NCBI GenBank assembly: GCA_025266875.1
Contig: JALLLT010000060.1
Coordinates: forward strand, 62,001 to 126,000
Direction of reading: 5' to 3'
Origin: Fennellomyces sp. T-0311
Taxonomy: Eukaryota > Mucoromycota > Mucoromycetes > Mucorales > Lichtheimiaceae
Length of the DNA stretch: 64,000 bases
The notes below the pieces were generated by a model that was not told the DNA's origin, did not search any database, and saw nothing but the letters and a program-made list of their open reading frames with translations. The translations under genes were made by a program, and so were the position numbers. Positions within the stretch are counted from its first letter, which is position 1, and every line of letters starts with the position of its first letter. This document shows, piece by piece, positions 22,386-35,481 of the stretch.

Positions 22386-24382
22386 CTAGTCCAACAGCAA
22401 AGTGATATGCGAAGGGAATGCGCTTCGTATCTGCTCTTCCGTCAATCCGTGTATATTATAAAGCTCAACTTGCTTTAAACTCTTGCTCTCGCCGATACGG
22501 AGCAAATTGTAATCGAAAAAATCAACGGACTGTAGCCACAGCTTTTGTAATCTTGGTAACTCAGCAAGCCCCTCAACAAAACTACGCTTGTCGTCGACTT
22601 CCAAATCGGTGTATGGATCGATGGTAAGGCTCACCAGACTTTGGATAGTGGTACATGCTATTAGTACTGCAGCTGTATCATTGCAGTCGCATAACTCGAG
22701 TTCCTTCAGTCCTGGCCGTCCGTCTTGCTGACATTGTACCTCACGTAGAAACCGCAGCATTGATTGTTCGGTGAAACTGGCTTCGTGTAATACCAACGCA
22801 GTTAGTTGCTTCAACTTGGCCGCAGCAGTGAATGCGTCTTCTGGGATATCACCGTAGACTATGTGTAAGTAGATTGACTCTAAGTTGGAACATTGCGCGA
22901 AAAGACTAGGTAACTCATTCGTAACGGCTTCCGGAACTTCTTCAAGACTCAGATGGGCCAAATTGGGTAAAGAAAATGAAGATAGACTTCCCCAGTTTGT
23001 TGCGGTCATATCAGTATCTGGAAAACTGATGCGCAAGTTCCGTAACGTGTTCAGGTGCCTGTCAATTAATGATGCCAGCGTAAATCTTGAAGGAGGACGA
23101 TCTGCGCGTAAGGTTCTTAATCCGATACCGTCGTTAGATTCCGCCTTGAAGTAACCCAGTGGATGTGCATAGTTTGTAATCTTGAGCTCCTTAATATTGG
23201 GACAATGTTCGCCGACCAGGGTGTACATATCATTGTGACAATTTGTGAGGGCCAAATACCGAATCTCCGGAGAGCATTTGAAGAGGTCCACAAGATCTGA
23301 GCTGCGCAGATTATCGTCTTGTGATTCTAGTACCACCTTCTGCAGGGATGTATTGAACGGGAGCCGTAACCCGGTAAAAGCCTTGGGGTATGCCCAATCG
23401 CGGAACCTAATACTTGTGAGGTTTCGGCAAATAGCTAATACCTGGGACAATAATAATGTTTGGTTTTTATGGGTATGTATATCCAGCGACTTTAGTGACA
23501 CTGCAATGTTTGGTAAGCACATGTAAAACAGCGCATAGTTATCCTGGGGTACATTAACTTGTGAATGGAATCCCGAATTAGCAAACATTGTATTTCGTGC
23601 GTCAGATTACAGTAAGACTTACATAGCGGTTCTTGCGTGTGAAATGATTGCAAGCTCGCAAAATTTTTAGTTCTCATCAATTCCAGACATTTGGTTACTT
23701 GCGGAGCATGTGGCAACGAAAATTCTCGAATGTGGTGGCAAATGTTTGGGAGGGCGCGGTATACTGATGGACCAACAGTTGGCTTGAACTTCTCGATACG
23801 GACGTTTCTCCAGCATCCTGGATATGCCAATAGTTTCTGGCGCCAAATAGAAGAGACTTCTAAACATTCAGCCAGAGTCTCTTGTGGGATATGATCGACG
23901 ATGATCGCCATAATATCAAACGGGACGTTTGCTATAAAGTCGATCCGTTTGCAACGGGAGACCAAGGAGCGATGTTGATCGATTCTCAACATTTCGTACA
24001 GATGATTAGTACGAGGAACGTTGCGCAGACCACTGCTGAAAACTTCAAAAGCTTTTGCTTGTAATCCTTGATCAATGTAGCGATGACCGACACGAAAGTA
24101 TCCTACGGGATCATGTGGCGCATACTGTATTATCGCCATGGCGTCCTTCAATTCTTCCGCAAACTTTAGCTTCCGTCCCCATGCCACCACTCGCATCTTG
24201 AAAAGTTGTACAAGTTTTTGTTGGAGATCGTCAATGGCCGCTGAAGATTGATCAATAACCGCGTCGTAATCACGTTGGTCAAGGGCATTCTTCGTCAATG
24301 TTATAATCTGTTGCCAATCAATCAGTGCATCGCCGTGGAGTTTGGGTTGATCCGTAGATCTTGATGAAGCGTTGTCAAACAT
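22386..24382 (-). CDS. TPR/F-box/LRR protein (Pof3/Dia2-like architecture)
   Basis: Two exons, 24382-23623 and 23557-22386, join in phase 1 across a 65 nt intron and give 643 residues. Residues 23-125 form TPR-like helices (ITLTKNALDQRDYDAVIDQS and AMAIIQYAPHDPVGYFRVGH). Residues 149-195 are an F-box (FIANVPFDIMAIIVDHIPQ, then LEVSSIWRQKLLAYPGCWR). The rest is a run of leucine-rich repeats ending in SLKQVELYNIHGLTEEQIR. TPR, F-box and LRR in this order is the layout of S. pombe Pof3 and S. cerevisiae Dia2, substrate receptors of SCF ubiquitin ligases. The F-box binds Skp1 and the LRRs are expected to choose the target. The intron sits at the same place and phase as in the paralog at 46.6 kb. 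The substrate is unknown. Confidence 0.83.
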
Positions 24383-25528
24383 TGGTGATTTGAATGTACA
24401 TGTAAGGTGCGCGTACGATGGAAATCAAATGTTTCTTCAAGCTAGCGCGCTCGGCCAGATCGGTATAAAGATTCGTTATTTCTCAGCCAGTGTCAATGGC
24501 ACGTACACCAGTTAGTGACATAAAGAAATCCATTATGTATTTCTTTTGTATATCGATATTTTTATTGCTTGATCCAACGTGTGAGCTGTTTATCTATGAG
24601 TACTGATGTATAATATTTAAAAGAAAGCAATAGTAAGTGGTTTAAAGTAAGGTTTTTCAACCAATGTCACTACGTGAAGAGCATACTGGTACAATAAATG
24701 CTATATCAGCGCCATCAATACTACTGCTTTGGTAGCAGGGGGGCGGTAGAGTCGGTATCCCTTACTTTTTTTTTTCGAGGACCTAGTGATTGTATCACAT
24801 ATAGTAACATCCGATGCAAGGGACCCGAATCTCACTCTTCCACACCGCGTTACTATTTCTGTGACATCCCTATATTTGTCAATTGAACGACTTGGATCAT
24901 AAAACGAAAGAGTCTCCTGTTTCACACGAAAATCAATCTTACAAGACTCACAGTTGTGGTTGCTCCGTGATTTCCGCTACGAACAAAATTGATTGACATG
25001 ATGGAAGATTCTAGGGAGAATATAAGCCATTAAAAAGTTGACATATTTTTATCTTGTTACCATGTGTATTACCGTTTTTTAGGTATATTGGTAAGCTACG
25101 CCTCGTGGTGCAATGTTGCCGATCCAAATATGCTGCGGATGCTGTTTACCTTAATATGTGTCAACTCATGTGATGCATGTCAGCTGAAATCAGAAACTAA
25201 GTATAGAGTTAATTGGCTACCAAGAGTTTTATTTGAATTCTTGGTAAGAAAAATAAAAGAACGGGATGGGGAATGCGTTGTTTGTGTAAGATACATTCAA
25301 ATGGGGGTTCTCATTTTCAAAAAAAAAAGTGAGACGTGTGGCGATGCTGTTTGTAAAAGAGAAGTGGTGTTCTATATACCTCGGGATTTCTATACAGATA
25401 TATATGGATACAAGTACACTGGGAAGAAGGGATTTTTGGGAACTGAAGATAATATATACTGTGGCAGAGCGAAAAAGAAACTTTCAATCGTATGATACAT
25501 TGTCTCGAACGATGGAATGAATTGCTTT
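24383..25528. other. Intergenic region without recognisable gene
   Basis: About 1.1 kb. An open frame at 25064-25495 (plus) has no recognisable domain and runs up to the 3' end of the secreted-protein gene; I do not support it as a gene. The left part holds the F-box gene promoter. No counterpart of the divergent partner-A gene was found here. Confidence 0.45.
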
Positions 25529-26119
25529 CTAGACCTCGTACCACGTGATCTTGCCAATACCTTTGTCCATATTGCCGACGACCTTCTTGAACACCTTAGG
25601 CGTAAGATCCTATATATACAAAAAAATTAGTTCATGATATCAGAAACTATAGAAAACGGTTCTTACCAAGTCACCGTACTTGCAACCGGGGCAGGCATCT
25701 AGATAGTAAAAGAGAGATCAGAAAAACAATGCAAAGACCTAGTAAAAATTTGATAATTTACCATTGACTTTCACAGTCATTGAGCCCTTGGGGCCCTTGA
25801 CGCGCAATTTCTTGCCGCACCACTTGCTCTTCTTGTTCATGTTGCCATATTGCTTGGCATTCATGGCGACAATAATTGAGTTGGAGTTTTCCTTGGGACC
25901 GCAAGCGCCATAGACACCTCCCTCGGTTTCTAATGTCGGGTTATTTAGCGCGCACAGTGACTTTTATGTTTCAGAACACGTACCAGGAATGAACCAAGTT
26001 GCGGTGCCCTTGTATTTTTTAGCACGCTTTTCTAACGAACGAGGAACCGGCGCAGCCGTGGTCAACGTAGAGAGAAAGAGTGCGAGAATCACAATTGAGA
26101 AAAGCAGAGTGCGATACAT
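25529..26119 (-). CDS. Secreted RlpA/expansin-like double-psi beta-barrel protein
   Basis: Four exons, 26119-25984, 25929-25762, 25698-25667 and 25609-25529, give 138 residues. A signal peptide covers about residues 1-24 (LLFSIVILALFLSTLTTAAP), followed by PRSLEKR, a likely Kex2 dibasic site. The mature part has the DPBB landmarks: YKGTATWF near the start, GGVYGACG, then SIIVAMNAKQYG, KWCGKKLRV, VKVNDACPGC, and DLTPKVFKKV with a final KITWYEV. This is the pattern of fungal RlpA-like, barwin-like and loosenin/expansin-like proteins, with the characteristic V-x-D-x-C-PxC and DLT elements. It is expected to be secreted and act on or bind cell-wall polysaccharide. Length is typical of single-domain DPBB proteins. 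Activity is not predicted with certainty, since many are non-catalytic. Confidence 0.85.
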
Positions 26120-28215
26120 CTTGTTTGTTGTTTCCTTTAATGAATGGGAAGGGGAGTAATATAAACGACCAGCGTAAAAAGTTTTCGAAAAAAAAGAGAG
26201 AGATGTGAGTGTTGGGTGGGTGAAGAACAACGCCAATGAAAAAGAACGCTTATATATAAATACATCTTTAAGCGGAGCAAAAAAATGGCGATGGCAACAC
26301 AAGATATATTACGACAACGGGGCCCCCTTCTTTTCCTCAGCCATGATTTTCCAAAGAATAAACATAAACAAGGAGCTATATACATTCAAACTATGCTGAT
26401 CGGTATTGGTAAAAGAAAAATAGGGTCGGACAATGTGGCAACGTGTATAGCCCATTTTAAGCATGTTGCCTCGCACACCCATCACTCGAACGGTCATATT
26501 TTGTCTATATAAGGTACAATTTAGCCTAGAACAAAGTCAGTTATGGGAGGACAAAGCCGATGACTGTGTGGCTAGAACCCGCATTTATCACTGATAGCTA
26601 TTTCATATTTTGACATTCCGGCAAAAGATAAAAAAGCCGAATATGAAAAACGAATACAATCAGGGCACCATCTCCCTTAAAAAAAAGAGCGGGCTAAAGC
26701 ATTGATGCACCATGTTTTCCCGGGCGCTGTTGATTGAAAATTGCCTGGTTTATAAAGACAGCCCCTTACCAGAAATGGCGAAATGTTATATACAGCCGCT
26801 TGCATTGGGAGGCCCCAATCCACACTAGAATCTATCGATACAAAAGATACGAATAGCAGATATATTGAAACGCCATCCCTTTACTGCTCCCAGTATCATC
26901 TGATCCATCCACAAAGCCAATTCTTTTGAACGGGGTACAGCGGAGTTTATCACGGTTCATAAGTCTCACTTTTTGCCAATTCGTGCAATGATTCCAAGCA
27001 TTTATAAGTAAGAAAGGTTATTCTATAGTAGCAGACTACGACTGACAGAGTATAGAGGGTGCTATACACTCCATTATTTAATGAATCAATATCTTTTGAC
27101 AGTTGCAGCCGACTCAGTAAGCAGCGCTTGGATAAGGACACATCTTGTCATTATTTAACGATGCATCGATGTCTTGGAAAAATATCAAACCAGGCGGTGT
27201 GCGCGATCATTTCCCTTGATATGTATACCGAATTTAGCGGCTTTCAAGCACTAATTACCTTTGGAGCACCGTGTCGATTTGTTCTGGATGTATACATTTG
27301 TCGGAGAAGCCGACTTTCTCTTTTGGGGAAAACTGCACAGTTGGTACTTTGGGCATAGGCGTGCTCTTTTGCCATATATCCATATTTATCCTTCCGCTTT
27401 TGACATCGAGGATACGCGGATGCTTTGCCAGTGAATTGGTCTGGTTTCTTGGAGCATTCAGAACTCCTTTGATCTTTCCCTCTGTGATAGCACGTTTTCG
27501 CGAAAATTAAGAGTTCTATGCGTTGGCATTTATCATCATTTCCATCATTTGCATTAAATTCGCGTGCACCACGGAATGCAGCAAACGCATCTTATGATCG
27601 TTCCATCCTCCATCCGGGTACGATAGCGAAACGGCACGAGCTGATATTGAGTGGATTATGTATTGTGGTAAGAAAAAAAGCTCATATAGCCAGCAACATG
27701 GCCCGCGATTCGTCGTTTCTTTTGAGGGCAGGCATATAGTTAACACGTGATCCTTTAGCTTGAGAATGGGTGATCGTTCAAATTATGCGATAGGTAAAGT
27801 GCAATCGCAAGCTGAATGTTCCAGAAGCTCTGCTGCTTCTTTGCAATAGATGTATTCTTGTCGAATACTCTAATTAGCGATACAGTCAATACAGTGACAT
27901 TTTGATGCCGTAGGATAGTTACTTGCAAGATATCTATGCCATCGGGTATAGCAGTAGTATTGCTATAGTTACGAGAGGACTTTAGTGCCTCGTCTGGTGA
28001 CTGAACCATTTTGGGTATAGTGCAGTTAGGGGATGCTTGTGGATCCTCTCAGCTCTTAAAGCAAGGCGACAACATATCCCTTTTAGCAAATAGGGTTTAT
28101 TGGGTAATAAGAACGACGAGTGTGGGAGGTGACGAAAGAAAACGGTAGATACAATTGGATTGATTTGGGAATTTATACAAAGTTTGATAAAAAATAATTT
28201 TCGATTGCTTTTTGT
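26120..28215. other. Intergenic region without recognisable gene
   Basis: About 2.1 kb between the secreted DPBB gene and the thiolase 3' end. A TATATATAAG run on the minus strand near 26249-26258 may belong to the DPBB promoter. Open frames at 27755-28009 (minus) and 27059-27358 (plus) show no domains and are not supported. No tRNA found by eye. Confidence 0.45.
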
Positions 28216-29611
28216 TTACTCGCTCTCAAAGACAGCAGCCATACCCATACCAGTGCCAATGCACATGGAGGTGACACCAAGCTTCTTGCCCTGGCGCTTC
28301 AATTCGGGGAGAAGGGTGGCGATCTGGCGGGCACCGGTGCAGCCCAAAGGATGGCCAAAGGCGATGGCACCACCCTTGGGGTTGACCTTCTCGATGGGGA
28401 CACCGATCTTCTCAACGGAGTAGACGGCCTGGGAGGCGAAGGCTTCGTTGATCTCGAAAATGTCAATGTCCGAAAGCTTCAAGCCAGCGCGCTCAACGGC
28501 GACGGGGATGGCGAAAGCTGGGCCGATACCCATGACACGAGGGGGAACACCGACAACGGCAGAGGTGATGTACTTGCCGACGATGGGCAAACCGAGCTTC
28601 TGAGCAGTCTTGCGCTTCATCAAGAGAACGGCGGCAGCACCATCAGAGACCTGGGAGGCGTTACCGGCAGTGGTGGAACCATTCTCATCGAAAGCAGGGC
28701 GCAACTTGGCCAAACCCTCAACGGTGGTACCGGGGCGGACACCATCATCACGGTCAACAATGACGGTCTTCTCGTTACCGTCCTTGTCCTCAACAACAGC
28801 TTCCAAGGGAACAATTTCATCCTTGAACCAACCGTTCTTCTGGGCAGCAACGGCCTTGGCGTGCGACGAGGCAGAGAAGGCATCCTGCTTCTGACGGGTG
28901 ACGTTGAACTCGGCAGCAACGTTCTCAGAGGTGATACTAATAATTAATGCAATTATCAGTTACACATGGCTCTTTTGATCCTCCCTCCACCCCATTCTCT
29001 TCCAATTCCTTACCCCATGGGCAACAAGCAGTCGGCAGCGGCGGGGCAGCTGTCAGCGATCTTCTCAGACGAAGCGGCCAGCGAAGCAGCACCATAGTTC
29101 TTGGTCATCGACTCGACACCAGCACCGATACCGATTTCGATCAAACCGGTCTGGATGGCAGTGGCGATCTGGACGACAGCCTGGAGACCAGAAGAGCACT
29201 GACGGTTGACAGTGTTGACGGAGGTGGTCTCGGGGAAGCCGGCGTGCAAAGCGGCCATACGGGCGTTGGTGGCACCTCCACCGGCGGGCAAGACATTGCC
29301 GACAGCAATGTCATTGACAAGAGCAGGGTCGATCTTGGTCTGCTTCAAGATACCCTGGAAGACACCAGAGAGGATTTCTGTGGAGCAAGCAATGGGTCAA
29401 TTCACACGCACGAAACACGGTGAAACAGGATAAATACGAAGAACATACCTTCAGGAAGGGTATCCTTGAAGCCACCCTTGCGGGCACGGGTAATGGCCGA
29501 TCGAAGGGCAGAAACGATGACGACGTCCTCAGGCGACTTGACACCAACCTTGTTGGCGACGTTGTCGGAGGGAGCGAGGTGGGAAGAGACTTGCTGAAGA
29601 CGGGAGGCCAT
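28216..29611 (-). CDS. POT1: Peroxisomal 3-ketoacyl-CoA thiolase
   Basis: Three exons, 29611-29449, 29377-29014 and 28936-28216, give 415 residues. It catalyses the last step of peroxisomal beta-oxidation, thiolytic release of acetyl-CoA from 3-ketoacyl-CoA. Residues 4-12 (RLQQVSSHL) fit the PTS2 import signal R-L-x5-H-L. The acyl-accepting cysteine is Cys115 in VNRQCSSGLQ. The second catalytic set is His371 in AFGHPLGCTGAR and Cys401 in SMCIGTGMG. The EINEAFA and NASQVSDGAAAVLLM blocks are also present. The length fits ACAA1/Pot1, against about 395 for the cytosolic acetoacetyl-CoA thiolases, which lack PTS2. The gene is divergent from CWC24 with a shared upstream region. Strong codon bias suggests high expression. 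Confidence 0.95.
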
Positions 29612-31119
<1,508 letters not shown>

Positions 31120-33390
31120 ATTCGCATGTTGGCATACCCTCTCTGTCTATTTTCTTTGTTGTCGTAATCTTACATATTCGTGCATCCTAGCTGCATGGCT
31201 GATATAGATTGGCGTAAAGTACACAAGATCCGAACCTTGGTATTAATTTTAGAAGCCTGTGTATGTATCTCTCGATGGGCTTTTGCATCTGGACCAGCAC
31301 ACTCTACAGGAGAATAATATGTAACAGCACTTTTGACGAATGGTTACCTAATGCAGCAATGTACAGCTCCAAAGCATGCTGAGATACAAAGTCCATATAA
31401 CTGTAGTAAATGGATGAGGTTGATCGTCGATCGAATAAACCAGGCTGTGATAGTACACTATCCGTAGTTGGAAGTCAATAGATCACATAAACGCTACGGG
31501 ACACTTCTTGTACATATGATCCTTACGTAGCATCTCGACTAGTTTAGAACACGTATAACAATCGTGGTACTTTACTGCTGTATGCATAGCCAGCCGCATG
31601 AACGATGAATTCAAACTGGCATCCATCCAAGCGGTGTATCAACGTAACTGGTAAAGCAGGTCTTCTCTTTGCACGGCTTATACTGCTATAGATCCTCTTT
31701 GAGCCCTGGGTTATAATCCATTACTTTCCAGAGTCAATGCAAAGAACGTACTGGCTAATTTGTACCGAGGTAGCGGAGGTAGCGCTTTGCAATCATATTT
31801 CCAACACAATTTTATTATTAATAAAAAAAGCTGGAGTGAAGAAAGCTCGTCCAGAGAGTATTTCAATAGTAACCTGGCTCGGCGCCGAACCAATTTTCAG
31901 TTGAAGGACTCGTAACACGAACATGTACTAATTCACGAGACTCGACCGTACGATGTTGTAAGCAGCTAAAAAAAAAGGCGCACGGTATCGATTGTTTTGG
32001 TAACAACATCATCTCAAGATGCGGGGCCCATGTAGTTTCATAGATTCTAGTTCTGGACATTGGCGTCTTATGACTAGTATCCTGCCAGTGATCTTTGGTG
32101 GTGCTTCATAGGTTATCTTGCATCGGTTGATCATCCTTGCAAGCCCGTAACGCAACATGCATATGGCAGCTTCAACGGGCAAGCGAGGGCATAAAGTACA
32201 TTCTGGAAATGTGTATTACTTAATCAAATGCATGCTTTCTTGCTGACCATGCACAAATCCAGCTGAGAGCGGTCAAATAGAGTAAAAGGCCGGGCTTTGT
32301 AAGTAAAAAGGGCCGACGAATGAGAGCACGTGAACTAGTTAGTTTCCCGGTGGGGTCTAGTTTCCGGTACATCGTAAAGTCGTATAACCTTTTTGTTTAC
32401 GTTACTTTAAAAACAATAAGATGGGAATATACTACAGGCGCGCGCGACACGGGTTTCGTTTTTAACTGCATAAAGAGGATTCCCGATCAATGGGAAGCGG
32501 TCGCGTGTTTTCAAATGCTTGTGGCACTAGCCCAAAACATTTCCGGTGAAGCGGGCCATCTCGTTTGTATTATACTCCCCGCCTTTCGATTGAAAAACAC
32601 CGAGCAAAAGGAGCTGTATTCCGTAGCAGAAAGGCTTACTCCTGCCACTGTTATCCGCGCTGCTGCAGAAAAAGGGAAGAAGGTGGCTGGGGTGAATAAG
32701 AAGAAAAAACAACACGCGTGCATAAGGTTTCCTTGTACGCTTGACCGGCAAGAACAAAAGGCGCTCTATTTCTCACGTACCCGTTATCTTGCCGCGACGA
32801 ATGATTGGATATGATGTTATGACGCGCCAGCCGTATTTGGCCGTTCCTGAGTCATCTGTGCGACTCAGAAAGAAGCCCGCATGGCTTGCTTGGCCAATAT
32901 GTCAAGTCGGACCTGCTGGATGCCTGTTTGCGCTTGTGCAGGTGTGCTTCGGACGACGGTGCACTGATTCGGTGACGAGACAAGAGAGAGGGCAGGGCTG
33001 GACGGGTCCATAACGGGGATAGACGGACGGGGGTGGGGTGGGTGAGAACGAAAGGGGGAAGGGCGATGGGTGTCGCGACCAAATGAAGCTCCGCCAAAAA
33101 ATTTTTTTGTTTAATTGCAGTTCGTCTGGGCCTTCGTCTCCCCTCTTTTTCTTCACGCTCTTCTCTCCCACTTTGTGTGCGTGGTCCGCTCTATTTTAAC
33201 TATCCCAAAGCGCCTTTGTCTTATTATTTTTTTGAATCAACCCCCCTTTTTACCTGTAACTTGTTCCCATTGTGCATCGACAGTCAAGATGCACGCCAAG
33301 TTCTGATTCGTTTATTCCTCTTAATTATTCTCCCTTCCCAAGCCTACCCAAGAAGACTTTTTTAAAAAAGAAAGTTTAAAAAGAAAGAAG
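31120..33390. other. Intergenic region and long leader of the GATA gene
   Basis: About 2.3 kb. The left part is AT-rich without genes. From about 32.8 kb the sequence becomes GC-rich, then strongly pyrimidine-rich (33110-33380), which looks like the promoter and leader of the downstream GATA gene. A five-codon upstream ATG frame (MHAKF) lies at 33289-33306. An open frame at 32320-32814 has no ATG-supported homology and is not called. Confidence 0.45.
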
Positions 33391-33444
33391 ATGGCCTACT
33401 ATTACATGTTCAACGGAAAGCACGTAGGAAACGACGTTGATTGA
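33391..33444 (+). promoter_or_regulatory. Upstream ORF (17 codons) or alternative first exon of the GATA gene
   Basis: An ATG at 33391 opens the short frame [17 protein letters not shown] ending at TGA. A GT at 33424 and an AG at 33468-33469 would remove 46 nt and join the first 11 codons in frame to the GATA frame, giving an N-terminal extension. The donor (GTAGGA) is weak. Without splicing it is an uORF that would limit translation of the main frame. Confidence 0.4.
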
Positions 33445-33526
33445 TACAGAATACCGCCCCCGAATCCAGTTTATACACAGTACGCAACACACCATACGAA
33501 TTGAATCCCAGCACCACAAACCAACA

Positions 33527-34606
33527 ATGAGCATCGATCCCATTTCGACACTTTTCCAAACCAGCCCCGAGGTCCAGGCCGATTTCCTGGCGAGCCTCCT
33601 CCAAGATCCCACCGTGGATGATCTCTACTTCTCATCCTCCACCTCCGAGAGTTCGTCCTCTCCATCCTCCCCTTCGAGTCTCGATGATTCGCCCCCCACC
33701 TCTCTATTGCAAGATAACTTTTTACAAGACCTGTTCGCGCCAATGCCCATGGATCAGCAGTTCATCAAATTAGAAGATATGGACCTCCAGAAGCAGCAGC
33801 AAGGACAGCTTCAACAGCCAATGCTTGTTGAAGAAGAACCCAAGAAGCCCAAGCGTGTCAAGAAGCCCTTACCCCACGGTCAGACCATTCCTATCAAGGT
33901 GGCAACACCCAAATCAAGTCGACCACCGCGCAAGCTCGAGTGTTACAACTGCAAAGTTACCAAGACTCCCTTGTGGCGCCGAACACCTGACCGTGCACAC
34001 ACGCTTTGCAATGCTTGCGGCCTCTATTACAAGCAGTACGGCCAACACCGCCCCCTGCATGTCCGTCACAAGACAAGCAGCCAGATGCGGCAACATCCCT
34101 ATGCCAACGAGCGCATTATCACTGTCGGTCCCCAGCAACCCCAGCCCATGGTCTCCATGATCAGCACGTTGCCATTGTTGCAGCCCAACAAGACCGAAGA
34201 GTCCATCGAAAAGAAAGAAGAATCCGGAGTACAATGTGCCAACTGTAGCCAGACCCAGACGCCATTGTGGCGCAAGAACGAACGTGGCCAGCCCGTATGC
34301 AATGCCTGTGGACTCTACTCTCGTCTGCACCACCGCGATCGTCCCATTGAGATGCGCAAGGCCAAGATCCAGCGGCGCCGCCGCGATTGGTCGTCCTCGT
34401 CTTCTTCCGAAGGGGAAGAGGAGGAAGACGAGCCACCCGCAGCAGTCCCTACCATGGACGAGGAGGACTCCCGGTTCCTGTCGCTATTGGTGCAAATGAA
34501 CAAGGACCAAATGCATGGATTTTTGGGAATGTTGGAGCGACGCTGTGATATTCTCCGTGCCGTCCTAGAAGCGGTGCCCCCCAAGGATTTGATTACTACT
34601 GCTTAA
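33527..34606 (+). CDS. GATA-type transcription factor with two zinc fingers
   Basis: A single exon of 359 residues from ATG 33527. The N-terminal 100 residues are Ser/Pro/Asp-rich, probably an activation region. The first finger (residues 139-164, [14 protein letters not shown], then CNACG) has C-x2-C-x18-C-x2-C spacing. The second (237-261, [14 protein letters not shown], then CNACG) has C-x2-C-x17-C-x2-C. Each is followed by a basic tail ([20 protein letters not shown]). Both bind WGATAR-like sites in related proteins. Fungal iron regulators (SRE/Fep1) also have two fingers but carry a cysteine-rich linker, which is absent here, so that assignment is not supported. Acidic Ser/Glu stretches and a leucine-rich C-terminal helix follow. 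The target pathway is unknown. Upstream short ATG frames suggest translational control. Confidence 0.9.
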   Translation: MSIDPISTLFQTSPEVQADFLASLLQDPTVDDLYFSSSTSESSSSPSSPSSLDDSPPTSLLQDNFLQDLFAPMPMDQQFIKLEDMDLQKQQQGQLQQPMLVEEEPKKPKRVKKPLPHGQTIPIKVATPKSSRPPRKLECYNCKVTKTPLWRRTPDRAHTLCNACGLYYKQYGQHRPLHVRHKTSSQMRQHPYANERIITVGPQQPQPMVSMISTLPLLQPNKTEESIEKKEESGVQCANCSQTQTPLWRKNERGQPVCNACGLYSRLHHRDRPIEMRKAKIQRRRRDWSSSSSSEGEEEEDEPPAAVPTMDEEDSRFLSLLVQMNKDQMHGFLGMLERRCDILRAVLEAVPPKDLITTA

Positions 34607-34940
34607 ATTTCTTTTTTTTTTCTTCTTCAATAAAGCAAGGATACGATTTGCGACAAACAATATGTTTTTGGGGGCCCCATGATCAGGGGCTGTTGGGCAG
34701 GGAGTGGTGAGAAGAAGCGAGAAAAAAAAGAGAGGGCCGTCCCTATGGGAACTGTATAACCGTTTGGGCGTTTTAGTTGTTGAGCACCAATAAAGTTACT
34801 TTTCACCATTTCAACTGTACCCGATCGATGGATCAATGCATGCAATTGAAACACAGCATTGGTATATAAACCAAACTTACTTCTTTATACCTCTGGCTAC
34901 TCCCCTTCTCTCTTCCTCCGTACTTTCACCCACATCTTCG
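34607..34940. other. Intergenic region with promoter of the coiled-coil gene
   Basis: About 0.33 kb between the GATA stop and the next ATG. An AATAAA-type signal (CAATAAAGC near 34628) could end the GATA transcript. A TATA box lies at 34863-34870. Confidence 0.45.
34863..34870 (+). promoter_or_regulatory. TATA box of the small coiled-coil gene
   Basis: TATATAAA lies 71 nt upstream of ATG 34941. It also argues against the longer open frame that begins at 34836. Confidence 0.5.
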
Positions 34941-35481
34941 ATGGAAAAATCCCTTTTGGACTATGACCAAAGTCTGGAGGCGCTTGAAAAGCAGCGAGAA
35001 GAGCTTGAGCTCGTCATGCAAAAGATGGGCCAGGAATGGGAAGCAAGGTAAAAAAGAAAAAGATTCCTTGCCTCGATTCATTCGCTTTATAACTGATTGC
35101 ATCAAGCATTTGGGTTTTTTTAGTGGCGCCGGCATTGGTTGGTTAGAAGCGAGCAGCAGTACCGACGACACACGAAAACAGTCTTCCGGTCCATCACCCG
35201 AGTACCTTCGATCGCTGTTGAATGTGAATGAACAGCTGTTAGCGCAGAGCCTCGCCAACACCTCGTCGCCGTCAGCACCCGCGCCTGTCAAAATGATGGC
35301 CACACAATGCCCGATGCCGTTAGCGACTCCGAACGAGCCCATCGTGACCAACAAGCCTTCGACTTACACGCCACCCATCACTCCGGACGAATCTCAGCCG
35401 CTGGGCACTCGTCTTCATTATACACACACTATGGATCCGATCTCTGAACTTAAATCATCTTCATCGTCCTCTTCTTCATAA
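34941..35481 (+). CDS. Small hypothetical protein with N-terminal coiled coil
   Basis: Two exons, 34941-35047 and 35124-35481, with a 76 nt intron, give 154 residues. The first 35 residues (EKSLLDYDQSLEALEKQREE, LELVMQKMGQEW) form an amphipathic charged helix, probably a coiled coil. The second exon is Ser/Thr/Pro-rich and low in order, with PSPEYLRSLLNVNEQLLAQS as the only other helical segment and a poly-Ser C-terminus. I do not recognise a family. The start at 34941 was chosen because the TATA box lies between it and the upstream in-frame ATG. It sits between two transcription factor genes, but nothing ties its function to them. Confidence 0.6.

Noticed and set aside
25064..25495. 143-codon plus-strand frame next to the RlpA-like gene
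   Set aside because: No domain, no homology recognised and poor codon use; it ends just before the convergent 3' end of a real gene.
28351..29423. Two plus-strand open frames (198 and 158 codons) across the thiolase gene
   Set aside because: Both are antisense to thiolase exons with strong codon bias and read as Gly/Asp/Leu-rich nonsense.
32320..32814. 164-codon plus-strand frame upstream of the GATA gene
   Set aside because: No recognisable domain, no ATG context or splice support, and it lies where GC content rises towards the GATA promoter; chance open frame is more likely.
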